In this document: positions 60,550-64,000 of the stretch, piece after piece
How the letters are laid out: each line of letters opens with the position of its first letter
Position numbering within the stretch: position 1 is the first letter of the stretch
Source: JL08 sp039969355
GTDB taxonomy: Bacteria; Pseudomonadota; Alphaproteobacteria; Rhodobacterales; Rhodobacteraceae
DNA: 64,000 bases
Assembly (NCBI GenBank): GCA_039969355.1
Contig: JBDVOA010000008.1
Location: 124,001-188,000, forward strand
Reading direction: 5' to 3'
Notes under the pieces: model-generated
Seen by the model: only the letters and a program-made list of their open reading frames with translations
The model's database searches: none
What the model was told of the DNA's origin: nothing
Made by a program: the position numbers and the translations under genes

Positions 60550-61126
60550 CGCTTCTTTCGGACGCAGGATCGGCAGCACCATTTACGCTGCAATCTTAAG
60601 TATTGGGTTAGTAGCCTGCTCTGCCAGCGACCCTCGTCGTCCAGACGACAGTCCTTATGCGCCAGGCGTTGATACCCGAAAGGCTATCGGAAACAGTGCC
60701 GAAGTCGGGCATCGGCTTGTTCAGGCAGGCCAATACGAATTAGCCCTTGATGCTTTCAATCGCGCGGCATTGCAGGATGGATTAACTGCAGAAATCCTTT
60801 TGGGGATGGGCAGCGCCAACCTAGGGTTGGGTCGCTTGGGGCAAGCTGAAAAGCTGATGCTGCGTGCTATCGATCAAGATGAGCATTGGCCGGAAGCATG
60901 GAACAACCTAGGCGTTGTTCTGATGGAACAGGGCAAGACGGCAGAAGCACAACAGATATTTCAGAAGGCCTATGCGATCGACAATGGCAAAAGCGACGCA
61001 ATCCGGGATAATTTACGCTTAGCGCTCGCAAAATCCGATAATTCTGGTATTAGTAACGCAGATAACCAAGACTATAAATTGGTGAGGCGGGGCAGTGGCG
61101 ATTTTCTGATCCGTAATACACCATGA
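60515..61126 (+). CDS. tadD: TPR lipoprotein, TadD-like
   Basis: A 203-residue protein with a lipoprotein-type signal (lipobox LVAC near residue 35) and TPR units: AEVGHRLVQAGQYELALDAF, AEILLGMGSANLGLGRLGQA and PEAWNNLGVVLMEQGKTAEA. TadD family proteins help pilotin-like secretin placement. The ATG at 60515 lies inside tadC; an upstream TTG at 60497 is possible but less likely. It precedes a second TPR lipoprotein by 30 bp. Confidence 0.82.
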   Translation: MGSRSWGTWEINASFGRRIGSTIYAAILSIGLVACSASDPRRPDDSPYAPGVDTRKAIGNSAEVGHRLVQAGQYELALDAFNRAALQDGLTAEILLGMGSANLGLGRLGQAEKLMLRAIDQDEHWPEAWNNLGVVLMEQGKTAEAQQIFQKAYAIDNGKSDAIRDNLRLALAKSDNSGISNADNQDYKLVRRGSGDFLIRNTP

Positions 61127-61156
61127 TCGAGGCCAGAGCAGTAAAAGGACGCAAAA

Positions 61157-62005
61157 ATGCGCCACCCTATTCTTCTATGCATTTGCTTGACCGGCGTTGT
61201 CGCCGTATCGGCATGCGAAAAATCCGGCGATGAAACCGTAGAGCGCGCATTTCAGGATGTGAACGTCGTTGATGAGACAAATCTAAACGATGTAATGCTC
61301 ACAGTCGCTGACCCTAACGAAGCCGTGACTTATTTCGGCAAGGCAGCCAAGGCAAACCCAGATCGCATTGACATGCAGCGTGGATTGGCCGCGTCCTTGA
61401 TCCGGGCCAAACGCACAACTGAGGGCGTTTCCGCTTGGGAGAAAGTTGTCACAATGGACGGCGCAACGCCCTCAGACAGTGTTCAACTAGCAGACGCTAT
61501 GGTGCGCGATGGCGACTGGGCAAGCGCCGAAAAAACCCTGGATACCGTACCGCCGACTTACGAAACTTTCGAACGTTATCGTCTCGAAGCGATGGTTGCT
61601 GATGCTGACGAGGAGTGGTCTAAAGCGGACACTTTTTACGAAACCGCCGTCGGCCTCACGACCCGACCTGCTGGTGTGATGAACAATTGGGGGTATTCAA
61701 AGCTGACCCGTGGTGACTATGCCGGGGCAGAGCGCTTGTTTGGCGATGCGATCCGTCAGGACAAGGGCCTGTTTACAGCCAAAAACAATCTCGTACTCGC
61801 CCGCGGTGCGCAGCGGAACTATACCCTCCCGGTAATTCCAATGAATCAGACTGAACGCGCGCAATTGCTTCATACATTGGCGCTTTCGGCGATCAAACAG
61901 GGTGACGTGCAAACCGGCAAGACCCTGCTGCGCGAAGCTGTCGACACGCATCCACAACATTTTGAGGCAGCTGTAAACTCTCTTCGCGCGCTAGAAGCTA
62001 GCTAG
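61157..62005 (+). CDS. Second TPR lipoprotein of the Tad locus
   Basis: A 282-residue lipoprotein: signal MRHPILLCICLTGVVAVSAC with lipobox VSAC (Cys20), then TPR-like helices with TYFGKAAKANPDRIDMQRGL and NNWGYSKLTRGDYAGAERLF. It resembles the TadD type. A paralogous pair of TadD-like genes is common in Rhodobacterales. It is followed 3 bp later by the prepilin peptidase gene. Confidence 0.85.
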   Translation: MRHPILLCICLTGVVAVSACEKSGDETVERAFQDVNVVDETNLNDVMLTVADPNEAVTYFGKAAKANPDRIDMQRGLAASLIRAKRTTEGVSAWEKVVTMDGATPSDSVQLADAMVRDGDWASAEKTLDTVPPTYETFERYRLEAMVADADEEWSKADTFYETAVGLTTRPAGVMNNWGYSKLTRGDYAGAERLFGDAIRQDKGLFTAKNNLVLARGAQRNYTLPVIPMNQTERAQLLHTLALSAIKQGDVQTGKTLLREAVDTHPQHFEAAVNSLRALEAS

Positions 62006-62008
62006 GTT

Positions 62009-62503
62009 ATGCAGATCACGGCGGCGTCGGCTGTTTGGTTCTTGCCGTTTGTGGTGCCCATCTGCTTTTTTGTGATCTTCAATGATTTGCGGGAAATGCG
62101 GATCACAAACAAAACCGTTCTACTATTAACCGGCGTGTTTATCGTGGTTGGTCTGGTGGCCTTGCCGTTTGAAGAATACCTTTGGCGCCTGGCTCAGTTC
62201 ATGATCGTTCTGCTTATCGGAATAGTACTGAATGCTGCAGGTGTGATGGGTGGAGGTGATGCCAAGTTTCTCGCTGCTGCCGCTCCCTTTGTCGCATCAG
62301 GTGATCAGCTTGTGCTTGGCAAGGTTTTTTGCGCCTGTCTGCTTGCCGCTGTGGTGACTCAGCGGATCGCCAAACACACTGCTCTGCGTCGCCTCGCGCC
62401 TGACTGGGTTAATTGGGATCAATCTCGTTTGTTCCCAATGGGGATGGCCCTTGGAGGAACTTTGGCAATGTATTTGGGACTTGGCGCATTATTTGGGTCC
62501 TGA
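62009..62503 (+). CDS. cpaA: Prepilin peptidase CpaA/TadV
   Basis: A 164-residue type A24 aspartic peptidase with about five helices. The two active-site Asp motifs are present: FNDLREMRI (N-terminal Asp) and MGGGDAKFLAAAAPF (GxGD). It processes Flp prepilins at the Gly-Ala site. No methylase domain is present, as expected for CpaA/TadV. The 144-bp gap to the AAA ATPase (62504-62647) has no gene I trust. Confidence 0.92.
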   Translation: MQITAASAVWFLPFVVPICFFVIFNDLREMRITNKTVLLLTGVFIVVGLVALPFEEYLWRLAQFMIVLLIGIVLNAAGVMGGGDAKFLAAAAPFVASGDQLVLGKVFCACLLAAVVTQRIAKHTALRRLAPDWVNWDQSRLFPMGMALGGTLAMYLGLGALFGS

Positions 62504-62647
62504 CACGCAGTTTCTGACCGCCAGCGCCATATTCTGCCCACATTGCAGAGGCAAAGTGCCCCCAATCAAGGTCAATCTCGCGTTCTGAGGGAAACTCATG
62601 CAGAATAAGAAACACCGGTCGGTATTCCTTGTCGGAAGGTACTCGGT

Positions 62648-63958
62648 ATGAATATGCAACCTTCATCCGTTGTCGCTCCTCCCGCGCCACGTAGCATCGC
62701 CGAAATGCGGCTTCCGATCGTGATGATGCGGGATATCCTTCTGAAGACGATATTCCGCAAAAATGTCGACACAACATCCGAAATCGCCAAGGCGATCTGT
62801 TTGCCTATCCCGGTGACCCAGCAGCTTGTTGACGCGGCACGTGATCAAAAATTGCTTGAGGCAACCGGAACCCTGAACGCCAACAGCGGCAATGAAATGG
62901 GATATCAGTTGACTGATCAGGGCAAAGCGCGGGCGCTTGATGCCTTGTCCCAGTCCGAATACTTCGGCGCAATGCCTGTCCCACTGGACGTCTATCGCGA
63001 GCAGGTCGAACGTCAGTCGATCAAGAACATTGCCGTGACACGAGATCAACTGACCAACGCAATGGGGCATCTGGTATTGCCAGACACACTGCTGGATCAC
63101 CTCGGCCCCGCGGTCAGCGCCGGTCGCTCAATTCTGATGTATGGCCCGCCGGGGAATGGTAAGTCATCAATCTCGAATGGCATCCGCGATGCCCTAGGTG
63201 ACCGGGTATATGTGCCTCTTGCGATTGAATATTCCGGTCAAGTAATCACCGTTTACGACCCGATCGTCCATTCGGCCGCCGAAGTACAAGCGGATGACCC
63301 AAATTCGCTGCGTCGCACCGGAAACCGCTACGACACCCGTTACATTCAATGCGAACGTCCAACCGTTGTCACCGGCGGCGAACTGACTTTGGACATGCTT
63401 GATTTGGTCTACAATCCGAATGCCAAGACCTATCAGGCACCGCTACAATTAAAGTCGACAGGCGGGATATTTATTGTGGACGACCTTGGCCGTCAGTCAG
63501 AACCACCTCAGGCGCTGATAAACCGCTGGATTGTTCCACTGGAAGAAAGCAAGGATATTCTTGCCCTCCAATCCGGCGAAAAATTTGAAGTACCGTTCGA
63601 CACTCTAGTCATCTTTTCCACGAACTTTCACCCGAACGAGATTTTTGATAAAGCTGCCCTGCGTCGTATTTTCTTTAAGATCAAGATCGATGGACCAAAT
63701 CAGGAAGATTTCCTAAAGATCTTTGCCATGGTTGCACGCAAAAAAGGCGTACCATTGGATGAGCCTGCATTGGTCCATCTGCTAAAAGTCAAATACCCGA
63801 CGATTGAAAACATTTATGCGAATTATCAGCCCGTCTTTTTGATCGATCAGATCATGGCGATTTGCGAATTTGAAGGTATCCCCTACCAGATGACACCTGA
63901 CCTGATTGACCGGGCTTGGGCCAACATGTTTGTAAAAGACGAAGTCATCGTAAAATGA
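62648..63958 (+). CDS. AAA-type ATPase of the Tad region
   Basis: A 436-residue protein with N-terminal winged-helix-like region (about 40-110) followed by an ATPase with Walker A GPPGNGKSS (K172), Walker B GGIFIVDDLG, the sensor-like VIFSTNFHPNE and an Arg finger region AALRRIFFKI. The function is unknown; in Rhodobacterales the gene often follows the prepilin peptidase, so an involvement in pilus gene control or assembly is possible. Its TGA overlaps the start of the next gene (ATGA). Confidence 0.85.
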   Translation: MNMQPSSVVAPPAPRSIAEMRLPIVMMRDILLKTIFRKNVDTTSEIAKAICLPIPVTQQLVDAARDQKLLEATGTLNANSGNEMGYQLTDQGKARALDALSQSEYFGAMPVPLDVYREQVERQSIKNIAVTRDQLTNAMGHLVLPDTLLDHLGPAVSAGRSILMYGPPGNGKSSISNGIRDALGDRVYVPLAIEYSGQVITVYDPIVHSAAEVQADDPNSLRRTGNRYDTRYIQCERPTVVTGGELTLDMLDLVYNPNAKTYQAPLQLKSTGGIFIVDDLGRQSEPPQALINRWIVPLEESKDILALQSGEKFEVPFDTLVIFSTNFHPNEIFDKAALRRIFFKIKIDGPNQEDFLKIFAMVARKKGVPLDEPALVHLLKVKYPTIENIYANYQPVFLIDQIMAICEFEGIPYQMTPDLIDRAWANMFVKDEVIVK

Positions 63959-64000
63959 TTGGCGTTGCTGGCTGCGGCCGTATGGGCGCGCCTATGCTTG
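63955..64000 (+). CDS. NAD(P)-binding dehydrogenase, N-terminal fragment
   Basis: The ATG at 63955-63957 overlaps the AAA ATPase stop and the frame is open to the window edge. The 15 visible residues, MIGVAGCGRMGAPML, carry the GxGxxG dinucleotide loop and match the start of 3-hydroxyisobutyrate/6-phosphogluconate dehydrogenase-type proteins. The rest is outside the window, so the substrate cannot be given. Confidence 0.6.
   Translation, partial: MIGVAGCGRMGAPML

Overview
The window comes from an alphaproteobacterium of the order Rhodobacterales, most likely the marine Roseobacter group. I infer this from gene content and order: a ctaC-ctaB-(53-aa ORF)-ctaG-ctaE-SURF1-thrC-M16-GNAT run without ctaD, a LysR-controlled CuyA-type lyase beside a betaine-type ABC transporter, DUF2125, DUF1178 and DUF1185 genes, an extensin-like protein, tyrC-hisC, and a Tad pilus locus whose Flp pilins carry an Asp-Trp motif. 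Base composition is moderate and fairly even. I found no rRNA, tRNA, CRISPR array, insertion sequence or phage gene, so this reads as core chromosome with some small uncharacterised genes.

Layout. 1-9.2 kb: a MotA-like/MotB-like pair (the second cut by the window edge), ChaC, DUF2125, extensin-like protein, prephenate dehydrogenase and HisC, a membrane protein preceded by a 7-bp tandem repeat, a small calycin-like gene, and htpG with a heat-shock-type promoter. 9.3-17.4 kb: an aldehyde dehydrogenase, then a LysR gene divergent from a probable operon of CuyA-like lyase, binding protein, ATPase, permease and alpha/beta hydrolase. 17.5-26.6 kb: an SDR, small conserved genes, a NUDIX hydrolase, modABC, DUF1185, EcsC, GNAT, a flavin-reductase-like protein and a SulP transporter. 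26.8-35.9 kb: a repeat protein with near-identical 144-bp units, MTA phosphorylase and adenine phosphoribosyltransferase (together an MTA-to-AMP salvage route), a small secreted Cys-rich protein paired with an unknown periplasmic protein, a LysE exporter, a GlcD-type oxidase, a metallo-hydrolase, a methyltransferase and a GNAT. 35.9-42.8 kb: the minus-strand cta/thrC run. 43-50.6 kb: tldD, dprA, a duplicated-module protein, topA and scoAB. 50.6-64 kb: a lytic transglycosylase, then two flp genes, cpaB, cpaC, an OmpA lipoprotein, cpaE, cpaF, tadB, tadC, two TPR lipoproteins, the prepilin peptidase, an AAA ATPase and the start of a dehydrogenase.

Two genes are too short for ordinary ORF calling and were found by reading the gaps: a second flp pilin (52138-52314) and a 43-residue secreted Cys-rich protein (30253-30384). 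The parts that seem least described are that 43-aa/248-aa pair downstream of a perfect CRP-type palindrome, the tandem-repeat membrane protein, the permease with a fused N-terminal membrane/coiled-coil module, and the structured leader of cpaE. All functional calls are by recognition of motifs and families by eye; no database search was run.
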